Shown: positions 16,858 to 25,335, counted from the first letter of the stretch. The stretch: DNA of 64,000 bases from Peptoniphilus harei (GCF_900454685.1 NZ_UATM01000032.1:1612001-1676000); one strand, 5' to 3'. Translations and numbers: made by a program. Notes: generated from the letters alone by a model not told the origin.

Positions 16858-16885
16858 ATTATATTTTATCAGAAAACCTTTACAA
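16858..16885 (-). promoter_or_regulatory. Promoter of the comM-dprA-topA-pilus operon
   Basis: TTGTAA (16880-16885), a 16-bp spacer and TATAAT (16858-16863) on the minus strand, about 40 nt upstream of the comM-like ATG. It is the only good promoter I see before the pilus genes. Confidence 0.6.
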
Positions 16886-16900
16886 ATTCTAAAGTAATTA

Positions 16901-16928
16901 AAAAAAGTCAGGCCTTCATACCTGACTT
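16901..16928 (-). terminator. Terminator of the stalk-domain protein gene
   Basis: Arms AAGTCAGG and CCTGACTT with an 8-nt loop run into a U tract on the minus strand, 17 bp after the stop codon of the gene at 16945. Confidence 0.85.
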
Positions 16929-16944
16929 CATTTCATTTTAAAAA

Positions 16945-18240
16945 TTATTTTTCAACTGTAACTATTACTTCCTTATCAACTCTTTTTGAAAGTTCTTGAT
17001 AATGCTTAGTCATTTCCTTGTTCCTATAGTCTACTTGAGCATCCCTTGGAACTCCTTCAGCAGTTTTAATTGTCCCTTTGGAATTTATAAGTTTGTAAAG
17101 ACCGTCATACATAACATAATCGCCCTTTTTTTGCTCAAATTGTTCGTAATACTTAATACATCCTCCAAAAGTTTTATTACCTGATTGGACAATTTTTTTG
17201 TCTAATATAAAGTAACCTGGTCTCCAAGTTGACTTCTCAACTACAAGTTCCTTCATAAGATCATTAGGAATCTTAATTGTTACCTTTGGATTTCCAAAAG
17301 TGAAAGTAGTGAAGGCTTCCTTAATAGGAGCAGCTTTTGGTGTGCTTTCTTTTGTTTTTTCAACTGGCTTAGTTTTCTCTGTGCTATCTTCTACTTTGTT
17401 AATATTTTTCACATCAAATTTTGGAAAAATATTATTTGTTGGAAGAGCAACTGATTCTTGGAAAATTTTAAGAGTCTCATCGCTTCCCTTAAGGCTTGGA
17501 TCAAACTTCTTTAGACTTTTATCTGAGAACTCGTACCTAGCTAGGACTTTGCCATTTTCTTGGTAAAGGTTAAGAGCTGGGAATATAGCTCTTTCTTCTT
17601 CTGTACCAATTGAACCAACAAGTCCATTCATTGTTCTCTTCTTATAAAGTCCCTTGTCATAAAAGTTTACAAGACCTTCTGCTGCTGACTCTTCAATAAA
17701 AATATTATTTTCAAAATTATCTTTTACATAAAGAGTGAAACCATACTTGGAAAAATCTAACTTTTTAAGATTTGAATAGTCTATATTTCTTGTGTTAAGT
17801 CCATTTCCAATATAAACTGCACCATCATTTGGATTCCAGCTAATAGGTTTGTTAAGAGATTCTCCAACATAACGAATTGGAACATAAGTACTGTCCTTGT
17901 AAAGAATTGGAGCCACATCCATTGTCTTCTTAAGTCCATTGACTTCAAGATTTTTGCTTTTAACATTCATTCCAACTTCTTGACCATTTCCCTTGATTGT
18001 AATATTGCGAGTAGTATGATCGTAAGTTACATCAAATCCCAAAGTTTCACTTACAAATCTTAGGGGTACATAGGTACGACTGTTTGATATAAATCCATAA
18101 AATTTTGAGTCACCCTTGTAGGCAGTCTCACAATCTGCACCATCAATTACAAGTGGTGTGTCAAAGTTGTAGGCATAGACATTGGCACTTAAAGTTAGGA
18201 CCAAGGCAAGCCCAAGTAATAATTTTTTAAATCCTTTCAT
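16945..18240 (-). CDS. Secreted protein with copper-amine-oxidase-like stalk domains
   Basis: The 431-residue preprotein starts with a signal peptide (1-23, cleavage near VYA) and a stalk region of two motif copies (about 45-150: YVPLRFVSETLGFDVTY and YVPIRYVGESLNKPISWN). The rest, about 150-431, has no recognised enzymatic motif, with a short Lys/Thr/Pro stretch near 295-310. The stalk domain is common in wall-associated proteins of Clostridia and Tissierellia. It is monocistronic between two terminators, with SD GGAGG. No LPXTG motif or membrane anchor is present, so attachment would have to be non-covalent. Function is unknown. Confidence 0.85.
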   Translation of the reverse strand: MKGFKKLLLGLALVLTLSANVYAYNFDTPLVIDGADCETAYKGDSKFYGFISNSRTYVPLRFVSETLGFDVTYDHTTRNITIKGNGQEVGMNVKSKNLEVNGLKKTMDVAPILYKDSTYVPIRYVGESLNKPISWNPNDGAVYIGNGLNTRNIDYSNLKKLDFSKYGFTLYVKDNFENNIFIEESAAEGLVNFYDKGLYKKRTMNGLVGSIGTEEERAIFPALNLYQENGKVLARYEFSDKSLKKFDPSLKGSDETLKIFQESVALPTNNIFPKFDVKNINKVEDSTEKTKPVEKTKESTPKAAPIKEAFTTFTFGNPKVTIKIPNDLMKELVVEKSTWRPGYFILDKKIVQSGNKTFGGCIKYYEQFEQKKGDYVMYDGLYKLINSKGTIKTAEGVPRDAQVDYRNKEMTKHYQELSKRVDKEVIVTVEK

Positions 18241-18361
18241 AAGTATCCTCCTTAACTTAAAAAATATAATATCTGTAATTAATATCTTATCATATTAAAG
18301 AGAAACTTATAAAAGAATGGACAAAATAGATTTTTTATTTCTTGTTACTATTCTAAAAAAT

Positions 18362-18397
18362 AAAAACCTCTCCACTAGTTTACTAGCAAAGAGGTTT
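18362..18397 (-). terminator. Terminator of the M29 aminopeptidase gene
   Basis: The minus-strand hairpin has arms AAACCTCT and AGAGGTTT, with an inner CTAGT/ACTAG stem, followed by a U-rich tract. It ends the gene whose stop codon is at 18425. Confidence 0.85.
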
Positions 18398-18424
18398 AAA
18401 TTTTATCTTACTTTTATAAATTTA

Positions 18425-19672
18425 TTAAATTACAAAATTTCCTTCTTTAAAGATTTGAACTTGCTCTCCATTTTCTTTTACCCCAATGATTTCTGTTGTT
18501 TCGTCTCCCACCATGAAATCAACGTGAGTTAGGGAATCATTCATTCCCCTTTCCTTTAACTCTTCTATAGAAAGTTTTTCTCCACCTTCAAGACAAGTTG
18601 GGTAAGACTTACCTAGGGCAAAGTGGCAGGATGCATTTTCATCATAAAGTGTGTTGTAGAAAAGAACCTTTCTCATGGAAATTGGTGTGTTGTAAGAAAC
18701 TAGGGCAACTTCTCCCAGTCTCTTTGCTCCCTCATCAGTTTCTAAAATATTTTTTAAATATTCCTTTCCAGCTTTTGCGTCATAATCAACAACAAGTCCA
18801 TCTTTAAAAACTAGGTAAAAGTCTTTTATTAAATTTCCATTGTAGTTAAGTGGCATTGTTGAATAAACTTTTCCATTAACTCCATCAAGTCTTGGAGCAG
18901 AGAAAACTTCTTCACTTGGCATGTTTGCTATGAATTCTTCTCCATCAGAATTTATATCTCCTGCTCCTGCAAAGATGTAGCCCTTTGGAAGTCCAACTTC
19001 AAGGTCAGTTCCCTTTTGAGACTTGTAAATTAATTTTTCGAACTTAGCATCATTTAAGAACTTGCTGTATCTGTTTAAGTTATCCACGTGATCTTCTAAG
19101 GCTTTTTCTGGATCATCTTCAAAAAGTCTAACTGAATTAAAGATTTCAAACCAAAGTCTTCTAACAGCTTCGCCTTCTTCAAGGTCTGGAAAAACTTTTG
19201 TAGCCCAAGATGGGATACTTGCTCCCACAACAATCCAAGAAACATAGTTAGCCATCATCTTTGCAGAGAAATCTCTTAAGGCCTTAGAGTTTGCAAGGTT
19301 AGACTGGAATAGTTTTTCAGAATCTACTCCCTTAAAGGCATCTGGGTCTGAACCTGTAACTGAAAGATACTTTGCCTTTTTTTCCATGTAGTAGTTTTCC
19401 TTGTCAACCTTGTGTTTAGGAATGTCTGTTAAGACATCGATGCTTTCATTTTCATACTTAAGTCTTGAAATAAGTTGGTCTCTGTAGTCAACTACAACTT
19501 CGCCGGCACCTAGTTCGTAAGCTTTTTTTGTACATTTAATAGCAAAGTCCCTAGCTTCAATGGGACATCTAACAACAAGCTTGTCCCCATCTTTAATCTT
19601 TAAACCAATCTTTAAAATTAGTTCTGCGTATTTTTCTATATAGTCATCGACTTTAAAATTTTTATAGTCCAT
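18425..19672 (-). CDS. Aminopeptidase, M29 family (AmpS/PepS/AmpT type)
   Basis: A 415-residue metalloaminopeptidase. The family's metal ligands lie in the C-terminal half; visible candidates are the Glu of the NMPSEEVFSAPR region near residue 255, ASCHFALGKSYP near 350, and THVDFMVG near 385 with its His and Asp. Members release a broad range of N-terminal residues in the cytoplasm. The gene is monocistronic with its own promoter and terminator, and the SD GAAGGGATGA is close to the ATG. Length fits the family (about 400-415). Confidence 0.93.
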   Translation of the reverse strand: MDYKNFKVDDYIEKYAELILKIGLKIKDGDKLVVRCPIEARDFAIKCTKKAYELGAGEVVVDYRDQLISRLKYENESIDVLTDIPKHKVDKENYYMEKKAKYLSVTGSDPDAFKGVDSEKLFQSNLANSKALRDFSAKMMANYVSWIVVGASIPSWATKVFPDLEEGEAVRRLWFEIFNSVRLFEDDPEKALEDHVDNLNRYSKFLNDAKFEKLIYKSQKGTDLEVGLPKGYIFAGAGDINSDGEEFIANMPSEEVFSAPRLDGVNGKVYSTMPLNYNGNLIKDFYLVFKDGLVVDYDAKAGKEYLKNILETDEGAKRLGEVALVSYNTPISMRKVLFYNTLYDENASCHFALGKSYPTCLEGGEKLSIEELKERGMNDSLTHVDFMVGDETTEIIGVKENGEQVQIFKEGNFVI

Positions 19673-19709
19673 TTAATCATCCCTTCAATTTATAAATTTA
19701 TTTAAAATT

Positions 19710-19738
19710 AATATACAACAAATTATTATAAGATGCAA
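19710..19738 (-). promoter_or_regulatory. Candidate promoter of the M29 aminopeptidase gene
   Basis: TTGCAT (19733-19738), a 17-bp spacer and TATATT (19710-19715). Its -35 box overlaps the U tract of the upstream gene's terminator, a compact junction. Confidence 0.45.
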
Positions 19739-19771
19739 AAAAAGATACTACCCTCACGGAGTAGCATCTTT
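19737..19771 (-). terminator. Terminator of the carboxyltransferase gene
   Basis: The minus-strand hairpin AAGATGCTAC / GTAGTATCTT (one A-C mismatch) with a 9-nt loop is followed by seven U, 10 bp past the stop codon at 19781. Confidence 0.85.
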
Positions 19772-19780
19772 AAATCAAAC

Positions 19781-21124
19781 TTATTTAGAATATTTCTTTG
19801 CTAAGAAGTCCTTGGCAACTTGTGGGAAAAGTGCGTAAGTCAATACGTCTTCATCACATCTTGCAAGGTCCCCAATTTCTGCCTTGTACTTGTCAAAAGC
19901 TGGTTCTAAGTGGTTAGCAGGTCTGTCAGTAATAACTTCTGCATCACCAATTATAGATTTTCTAAAAGCTTCGTCAACTTCCACTGGAGTCTTTCCATAA
20001 AGTCCCTTTAGATAATCCTTGATTTCATTTGGAACCATCTTGTATCTCTTGCCAGTCATAACGTTAAAGGAAGCTTGTGTACCAACCATTTGACTCATTG
20101 GAGTAACAAGTGGTGGGAAGCCCATGTCTCTTCTAACATTTGGAACTTCTGCAAGAACCTTGTCGAATAAGTGGTCTTGCTTAGCTGCAGAAAGTTGAGA
20201 GCTTAGGTTTGAAAGCATTCCACCAGGAACTTGGTAAATTAGTCCCTTTGGATCAACTGTAAGCATTTTAACCCTCATTGTTCCGTCGTTAAGATATTTA
20301 TTCTTAACTTCTTGGAAGTAAGGTGCAAGTTCATTTAGAATGTCTAGGTCAAGGTCAACATCGTATCCTGCTTCTTTTAAAATAAGAGCAAGAGTTTCTG
20401 TTGGTGGTTGACTTGTTCCACCTGAGAAAGGAGAAATTGCTGTGTCAATAATATCAGCACCTTCTTCGATTCCCTTTAGGTAAGTCATAGATCCACAACC
20501 AGTTGTTTCGTGAGTGTGAAGTTCTATTGGAATGTCAATTACCTTTCTCATTGACCTAACTAGGTCTCTTGAAACAGGTGGAGTTAGAATTCCAGCCATG
20601 TCCTTGATGGCAATGGAGTCTGCTCCCATTTCTTGAACCTTCTTTGCAAGGTCAGTGAAGTATTCAATAGTGTGAACTTCTGATGTCGTATAACAAATTG
20701 CAACTTGAGCTTCTGCTCCAGCCTTCTTTGTTGCCTTAAGAGATGTTTCAATATTTCTTACATCGTTAAGGGCATCAAAAATTCTTATTATATCAATTCC
20801 ATTTTTAACAGATAGTTCAATAAATTTTTCTACGATGTCATCTGGATAGTTTTTATATCCTAAAAGGTTTTGACCTCTTAGAAGCATTTGTGTCTTAGTG
20901 TTTTTAAAATTAGACTTAATTTTTCTAAGTCTTTCCCATGGATCTTCGTCTAAATATCTTATGCAGGAGTCAAAAGTTGCTCCTCCCCAACATTCGATTG
21001 CCTTGTAGCCAACCTTGTCAAGTCTTTCTAGTGCAGGTTCCATATCCTTGTAAGTCATTCGTGTTGCCATAAGTGATTGGTGAGCGTCACGAAGAATAGT
21101 ATCAACAAATTCTATTTTTTTCAT
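19781..21124 (-). CDS. Pyruvate carboxylase subunit B / oxaloacetate decarboxylase alpha-type carboxyltransferase
   Basis: A 447-residue DRE-TIM-family carboxyltransferase. It begins FVDTILRDAHQSLMATR, and has the metal- and substrate-site motifs GGATFDSCIRYL, LRGQNLLGY, IRIFDALND, and ELHTHETTGCG with two metal His residues near 209-211, followed by the conserved carboxyltransferase C-part. The biotinyl domain present at the end of many OadA/PycB proteins is absent, so a separate biotin carrier must serve it, and none is seen here. It could catalyse either pyruvate carboxylation (with a PycA) or oxaloacetate decarboxylation (with OadB/G). SD AGGAGG; monocistronic. Confidence 0.88.
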   Translation of the reverse strand: MKKIEFVDTILRDAHQSLMATRMTYKDMEPALERLDKVGYKAIECWGGATFDSCIRYLDEDPWERLRKIKSNFKNTKTQMLLRGQNLLGYKNYPDDIVEKFIELSVKNGIDIIRIFDALNDVRNIETSLKATKKAGAEAQVAICYTTSEVHTIEYFTDLAKKVQEMGADSIAIKDMAGILTPPVSRDLVRSMRKVIDIPIELHTHETTGCGSMTYLKGIEEGADIIDTAISPFSGGTSQPPTETLALILKEAGYDVDLDLDILNELAPYFQEVKNKYLNDGTMRVKMLTVDPKGLIYQVPGGMLSNLSSQLSAAKQDHLFDKVLAEVPNVRRDMGFPPLVTPMSQMVGTQASFNVMTGKRYKMVPNEIKDYLKGLYGKTPVEVDEAFRKSIIGDAEVITDRPANHLEPAFDKYKAEIGDLARCDEDVLTYALFPQVAKDFLAKKYSK

Positions 21125-21171
21125 AAATCCTCCTAGGTATTCTATACGTTCAGATTATTCTTATTAACTTA

Positions 21172-21180
21172 AGTATAACA
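21172..21180 (-). promoter_or_regulatory. Extended -10 promoter of the carboxyltransferase gene
   Basis: TGT-TATACT on the minus strand, about 48 nt upstream of the ATG, without a recognisable -35 hexamer. Confidence 0.45.
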
Positions 21181-21271
21181 TAAATCCTTCAAATTTTTTA
21201 ATACTTAAATGGGTTTTATAACAAATAATTTTTGTTGCTCTATAAAGTTTTCATTATATTTTGTAATTCTC

Positions 21272-21300
21272 TTTACAAAGCCATTGTCATTTAGTATAAT
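21272..21300 (+). promoter_or_regulatory. rpsD promoter
   Basis: TTTACA (21272-21277), a 17-bp spacer and a perfect TATAAT (21295-21300). The start of transcription is expected near 21307, giving a 46-nt leader. Confidence 0.8.
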
Positions 21301-21309
21301 GCTATCGGC

Positions 21310-21342
21310 TTATAAATTATCGCGGCGAAAATTTATAAGGAG
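21310..21342 (+). promoter_or_regulatory. rpsD leader hairpin abutting the ribosome binding site
   Basis: TTATAAATT (21310-21318) pairs with AATTTATAA (21330-21338), and TCG/CGA can extend it towards a CGG loop. The last two bases of the stem are the first of the SD AAGGAG (21337-21342). This is a plausible site for autoregulation by S4, which is known to repress rpsD in other Firmicutes through a leader RNA; this leader is much shorter than those. Confidence 0.55.
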
Positions 21343-21352
21343 TTTGATAAAA

Positions 21353-21949
21353 ATGGCAAAAATGATGGATCCAAAGTTCAAGCAATCAAGAAGACTTGGA
21401 CTAAATGTATGCGGTCACCCAAAGGCAATGAAAAGAGCTACAAGAGGTACTGCAAGAAGTGATAAAAAACTTACTGAATACGGTAAGCAACTTTTAGAAA
21501 AACAAAGATTAAGAGCATACTACGGTGTACTTGAAAAACAATTTGTTAATCTATTCAAAGAAGCTCAAAGAACTCAAGGCCAAACTGGTCCAAACCTTGT
21601 AATATTCCTAGAAACTAGATTAGATTCTCTATGTTACAGAATGGGCTATGCATCTTCAATTAGACAAGCAAGACAAATGGTTAGCCACGGTCACTTAACT
21701 GTAAACGGAAAGAAAGTAAACATTCCTTCTTACAGATGTCAACCTGGCGATGTTATTGCACTATCAGCTAAAGGAAGAAAAGTTGACCTATTTAAAGAAA
21801 ACTACAACACTAACATTGTTGTAAACTATCCTTACATTTCTAAGGACGAAGACTTTAAGGCAACTTTAGTTTCTCTACCAAATAGAGAAGATGTTCCAAT
21901 AGAAATTGAAGACCAATTAATCGTTGAATTCTATTCAAAGAACATGTAA
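21353..21949 (+). CDS. rpsD: 30S ribosomal protein S4
   Basis: Ribosomal protein S4 binds 16S rRNA early in 30S assembly. The 198-residue product has the N-terminal S4 domain (KFKQSRRLG, with a single Cys in NVCGHPK) and the S4 RNA-binding domain (RLDSLCYRMGYASSIRQARQ, HGHLTVNGKKVNIPSY) near 92-135. I start it at the ATG of 21353 because AGGAG lies 10 nt upstream. An in-frame extension back to 21209 runs through the promoter and has no homology. It stands alone with its own promoter and tandem terminators rather than in the alpha operon, as in many Firmicutes. Confidence 0.98.
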   Translation: MAKMMDPKFKQSRRLGLNVCGHPKAMKRATRGTARSDKKLTEYGKQLLEKQRLRAYYGVLEKQFVNLFKEAQRTQGQTGPNLVIFLETRLDSLCYRMGYASSIRQARQMVSHGHLTVNGKKVNIPSYRCQPGDVIALSAKGRKVDLFKENYNTNIVVNYPYISKDEDFKATLVSLPNREDVPIEIEDQLIVEFYSKNM

Positions 21950-21959
21950 TGAAAATGAA

Positions 21960-21986
21960 AAAGACCCAGCCAGGGTCTTTTTTATT
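21960..21986 (+). terminator. rpsD terminator 1
   Basis: AAAGACCC / GGGTCTTT with loop AGCCA, followed by a T tract, 10 bp past the rpsD stop. Confidence 0.9.
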
Positions 21987-21990
21987 ATTT

Positions 21991-22022
21991 AAAAAGTGGA
22001 GGTCAGTCCCCCACTTTTTTTA
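21991..22022 (+). terminator. rpsD terminator 2
   Basis: A second hairpin, AAAAAGTGG...CCACTTTTT, extended by inner GG/CC pairs around one A-C mismatch, with a T tract. It directly follows the first; tandem terminators fit a highly expressed ribosomal gene facing a convergent gene. Confidence 0.8.
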
Positions 22023-22088
22023 TTGCAAATTTTTAATTAGATGTTTTGAAAATTTTTCATTTATTCTTTAAATATAAAAAATCCCATT

Positions 22089-22116
22089 AAAAAAGTCCCA
22101 TGGATTTCCACGGGAC
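22089..22116 (-). terminator. Terminator of the NSS transporter gene
   Basis: Minus-strand arms GTCCCGTGG and CCATGGGAC (one G-U pair) with loop AAAT and six U. It is 9 bp after the stop at 22125 and faces the rpsD terminators. Confidence 0.88.
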
Positions 22117-22124
22117 CTTTATTT

Positions 22125-23429
22125 TTATTTAATAAATTGACTTAAGAAAATTATCACTATAACAATTGGTGATATATATTTTATACTGACATTCATCCAG
22201 GTCTTAACAAAAGGACTTTTAATGTTTGCTGCCTTAAGAACATTTTCCATCTTCCAAGCTCTTGCTGAGAAAAGAGCAATTAGTAGACAACCAATTACTA
22301 AGATATAATTACTTTCAACATTATCCAAGAAGGCAAAGGCTGGATCATAGAAAATTGATACAGCTGCAATAACAACTATTATTGCACTTGCAAGCATTAG
22401 GGCCTTGATTCTTTCTAGTTTAAATCTTTCCATAAATTGTCCTACAATTGCTTCAAGAACCCCAACAGAAGAAGTAAAGGCAGCAATATAGAAACCAAAG
22501 TAAAATAGAACTGAAAGTACTCTACCAAATGGTACAACGTTAAAAGCAAGTGGAAGAGTTAAGAATGTAAGTCCAACTCCTTCCCCTGGTGTAAGCCCTG
22601 TTGCAAAAACTATTGGAAGAATCATAAATCCAGATAAAATTCCTGCAAATACTAGGGCTAGACAAATAACTGTTGAGTCCTTAAAGATATTTTCGTCCTT
22701 TTCCTTGATGTAAGAACCAAATACCATAGACCCAAGCATGGCAAGTCCCAAGGCAAAAAAGGCCTGTCCCAAACAAGTTATAATTGAGTTAAAGGAAAAT
22801 TTGGAGAAGTCTGGTTTAAATAAGAAAGTAATACCTTCTTTTGCACCAGGTAGTCTAAGTCCAAAGAAAATGATAATTATCATAATTACAAATAAAACTG
22901 GAATTAAAATCTTTGAAACTCTTTCGATTCCCTTTTGAACTCCAAGAATAATAACTGCGTTGTTAAGGACGAAGTTAACTAAGAAAAATATAAAAACTGT
23001 TGTCTTTTTAGCGTTAAAGGCATCAAAGTAAGCTTGAATTCCTTGGCTATCAAGTCCAACAAAGTCACCCATAAATGCTCCCGCTATATATTTTATTATC
23101 CATGCATAAATAACTGAAGTGTAACCTACAATTATTAGGGCAGCAAGTGTGTGTAAGTAACCAGCTAGATACCATTTTGTGTTTGGTTTTAAAGTCTTGT
23201 AAGCATCTATGGCGGCATTACCCGTTGCATAACCTATGGTAACCTCACAAGTCATTAGGGGAATTCCTATAACTAAGATAATTAAAATATACAAGAATAT
23301 AAATATTGCTCCACCGTTTTCGCCAACTACGTAAGGAAACCTCCAAAGAGTTCCTATACCAAGGGCAAGGCCAATGGCAACCATAATAAATCCTAGGATT
23401 GATGAAAATCCTTCATTTTGTTTTGACAT
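22125..23429 (-). CDS. Sodium-dependent transporter, NSS (SNF) family
   Basis: A 434-residue membrane protein of the neurotransmitter:sodium symporter family. The TM1 signature GFSSILGFIMVAIGLALGIG and GTLWRFPYVVGENGG is near-canonical for the unwound Na/substrate helix. About 11 membrane helices are visible, as in bacterial members such as MhsT, which lack TM12. It imports an amino acid with Na+; the substrate cannot be read from the sequence. SD GGAGAGAG supports the ATG. The gene is monocistronic and divergent from the small gene at 23595. Confidence 0.93.
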   Translation of the reverse strand: MSKQNEGFSSILGFIMVAIGLALGIGTLWRFPYVVGENGGAIFIFLYILIILVIGIPLMTCEVTIGYATGNAAIDAYKTLKPNTKWYLAGYLHTLAALIIVGYTSVIYAWIIKYIAGAFMGDFVGLDSQGIQAYFDAFNAKKTTVFIFFLVNFVLNNAVIILGVQKGIERVSKILIPVLFVIMIIIIFFGLRLPGAKEGITFLFKPDFSKFSFNSIITCLGQAFFALGLAMLGSMVFGSYIKEKDENIFKDSTVICLALVFAGILSGFMILPIVFATGLTPGEGVGLTFLTLPLAFNVVPFGRVLSVLFYFGFYIAAFTSSVGVLEAIVGQFMERFKLERIKALMLASAIIVVIAAVSIFYDPAFAFLDNVESNYILVIGCLLIALFSARAWKMENVLKAANIKSPFVKTWMNVSIKYISPIVIVIIFLSQFIK

Positions 23430-23549
23430 ACGCTCTCTCCTTTTTTATATACTAGAAATACTAACACAAAAGCCAATTTTTTTAAATAGATTTAGTGTAT
23501 TTTCCCCTTTAAAGCGACAAATTTTTTAAATTATTTATTTTTTCTTAAA

Positions 23550-23578
23550 TTCATTCTCAATCCTATTCGTGGTATAAT
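23550..23578 (+). promoter_or_regulatory. Promoter of the small DUF2007-like gene
   Basis: TGG-TATAAT (extended -10, hexamer 23573-23578) with a weak TTCATT at 17 bp. Initiation near 23585 coincides with the first base of the SD AGGTGA, leaving a leader of about 10 nt. Confidence 0.6.
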
Positions 23579-23594
23579 CTCCTTAGGTGATAAT

Positions 23595-23852
23595 ATGAAA
23601 AAAGACATTGAATATGTAAAACTTGTGACTTCAACTAATAAACTCATCTTCGATGAAATTTGTGCCTTCTTAGAAGACAACTCAATCCCATATTTTGTCA
23701 AAGACGAGGGTGACTATATGCGTCTCATCTCTGGCTTCTCTATCTATGAAAAGGGAATTTATGTATCAGAAGATGCCTTCGACGAAGCCAATGAGCTCTT
23801 GGTTTACTTTATGAATGACAACGACACAAGTGGGGACTTGTCCTTTGACTGA
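23595..23852 (+). CDS. Small DUF2007-like protein
   Basis: An 85-residue acidic cytoplasmic protein. The pattern KLVTSTNKLIFDEICAFLEDNSIPYFV...IYVSEDAFDEANELL resembles the DUF2007 / 'putative signal transducing protein' family: a short ferredoxin-like fold with a beta-alpha-beta start and a final helix beginning at the DAFDEA region. No catalytic residues are recognisable and the function is unknown. SD AGGTGA precedes the ATG by four bases. It is monocistronic, ending in a terminator shared with the convergent YciI-like gene. Confidence 0.7.
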   Translation: MKKDIEYVKLVTSTNKLIFDEICAFLEDNSIPYFVKDEGDYMRLISGFSIYEKGIYVSEDAFDEANELLVYFMNDNDTSGDLSFD

Positions 23853-23866
23853 TCTTAAATAAAAAT

Positions 23867-23897
23867 AAAGCTGAGAATTTTTCTTTCTCAGCTTTTT
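23867..23897. terminator. Bidirectional terminator
   Basis: AAGCTGAGA / TCTCAGCTT with a T-rich loop, T tract on the plus side and an A-rich tract on the other. It serves both the gene ending at 23852 and the convergent gene ending at 23898. Confidence 0.85.
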
Positions 23898-24191
23898 TTA
23901 TTGGATAAACAATTCTATTAAATTTTTATTTATGGCATTGGGATAAAATTTTATGATTTCGTAGTCCAGGTAACCTCCCAAGACTAGGGGATCATTGTCA
24001 CAAAAGTCCTTGACTTCATCTCCCAAATAGATCCCTATTCCTCCACCCTCATCCCTTGGGCCAGAGATAATTAAATTCCCCACATCAACTTCATTCTCAT
24101 GATAGTTTAAGTGTTCCTCAAGTAATTTTTCAAAATTTTTATCCAACTTTTTATTTTTCTTTAAGTTTCCGATTATTAAATAAGAGTTCAT
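23898..24191 (-). CDS. YciI-like protein
   Basis: A 97-residue protein with features of the YCII/DGPF dimeric alpha-beta barrel: an early His-containing helix (LEEHLNYHE), GNLIISGPRDEGGGIGIYL, DNDPLVLGGYLDYEIIKFYP. The usual acidic residue is in the conserved DP pair near residue 68. The enzymatic role of most YciI proteins is unknown. It follows the alpha/beta hydrolase gene after one base (stop TAA, one spacer base, ATG), so it is coupled to it. The assignment is moderate, as the family is poorly conserved. Confidence 0.6.
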   Translation of the reverse strand: MNSYLIIGNLKKNKKLDKNFEKLLEEHLNYHENEVDVGNLIISGPRDEGGGIGIYLGDEVKDFCDNDPLVLGGYLDYEIIKFYPNAINKNLIELFIQ

Positions 24192-24192
24192 T

Positions 24193-25257
24193 TTACTTTT
24201 CCAAGAAGTCTACAATGTCCTTAAAGACTTCTTCCCTCTCTTCTTCCCTAAAAATTTCGTGCTTCATCATCTTATAAAGCTTTGATTCTATATTTTTATA
24301 GCCAACTTCTTTTAAGATATTAATAGAAGATTCAAATCCTTCCTTTCCCCCAATTACTACGTCATCTTGGCCAGCAATAAAAAGGATATCAAGGTCAGGA
24401 TTTTTAAACTTGTAGTTTTTTGTGTTTTTTAATTCCCTTACACCTTCAAAGACAGCAAGGTAACCCCTGTTTTTAAAAACTGAAGGCATGTGAGGGTCTC
24501 TCTCTGCATCTTTTATATTTTCTTTAGAGTAAGACAACCAATCAAAGTGTTTTTTGTCTCCAGTATAAAGTTTTTTCATTAAATAAATTGTTCTTTGTTC
24601 TCCAAAGTAAAAGTTTATAAAATTTCCAAGAAAAATTGCAAGTGGAACTTCTGGAACATAATTTGGTGGCCCTGACAATACTAATTTTTTTATTAGATCG
24701 TCGCCCTCTTCAAGATAGATTCTTCCAAAGACAGTGCCAAGTGAGTGACCAATTAAATAAATATCAGTGCCTGGGAATTTATTTTTAAGTGCCTTTGTTA
24801 TGGCCATGTTATCGTCAACAACCTTCTCCACTCCATCTATATAGCCAGTGGTGTACTTGCCTCCTGTGGACCTTCCGTGCCCCCTGTTGTCAGATATAAA
24901 GCAGGAGTATCCCCTTTCATTTAAATACTTAATCAAGTAATAGTATCTTTCCTTGTGCTCAAGAGCTCCATGGATAATTTGCACTAAGGCCTTGGGGTCT
25001 TCCACTGGAAAAAATCCTCCGTCTAAAACAAAACCATCGTAGGATTTTATTTTAACTCTTTCAAAGTTTGGAAGTTCATAAAAATCTTTCTCGTTACCAA
25101 CTTCTATAAAGTCATCATTTTCCTTTTTCACAGAAATAAATTCTAAGTCACATTTTAAATCCACATCTTCATTTTGCAAAAGTTTATTGGACTTTCTATA
25201 GTGAATTTGTGGAATCAAAAAAATAATGAAAATAAGTAAGATAATAAAATAAGTCAT
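24193..25257 (-). CDS. Alpha/beta hydrolase, monoacylglycerol-lipase-like
   Basis: The 354-residue protein has an N-terminal hydrophobic segment (about 3-19) and a serine-hydrolase fold. It shows the oxyanion region HGALEHKERY near residue 93, SDNRGHGRSTG near 118, the nucleophile elbow LIGHSLGT near 169, and the acid and His in GQDDVV and MKHEIF near 293 and 335. The order is typical of the lysophospholipase/monoacylglycerol lipase group (serine aminopeptidase S33 fold). It is probably membrane-anchored with the catalytic part on one face; orientation is unclear. SD GAGGTGAA. A small YciI-like gene follows. Confidence 0.88.
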   Translation of the reverse strand: MTYFIILLIFIIFLIPQIHYRKSNKLLQNEDVDLKCDLEFISVKKENDDFIEVGNEKDFYELPNFERVKIKSYDGFVLDGGFFPVEDPKALVQIIHGALEHKERYYYLIKYLNERGYSCFISDNRGHGRSTGGKYTTGYIDGVEKVVDDNMAITKALKNKFPGTDIYLIGHSLGTVFGRIYLEEGDDLIKKLVLSGPPNYVPEVPLAIFLGNFINFYFGEQRTIYLMKKLYTGDKKHFDWLSYSKENIKDAERDPHMPSVFKNRGYLAVFEGVRELKNTKNYKFKNPDLDILFIAGQDDVVIGGKEGFESSINILKEVGYKNIESKLYKMMKHEIFREEEREEVFKDIVDFLEK

Positions 25258-25273
25258 AATTCACCTCAAGGTC

Positions 25274-25282
25274 ATTATAACA
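25274..25282 (-). promoter_or_regulatory. Extended -10 promoter of the alpha/beta hydrolase gene
   Basis: TGT-TATAAT on the minus strand, about 17 nt before the ATG, with no clear -35 box. Confidence 0.5.
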
Positions 25283-25335
25283 AAATATTCAGCGACTTTG
25301 TCCTTATTAGTATTTTTATTTCAATATATTCGCAA

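Noticed and set aside
21209..21352. N-terminal extension of S4
   Set aside because: It crosses the -35, -10 and SD of rpsD and has no similarity to S4.
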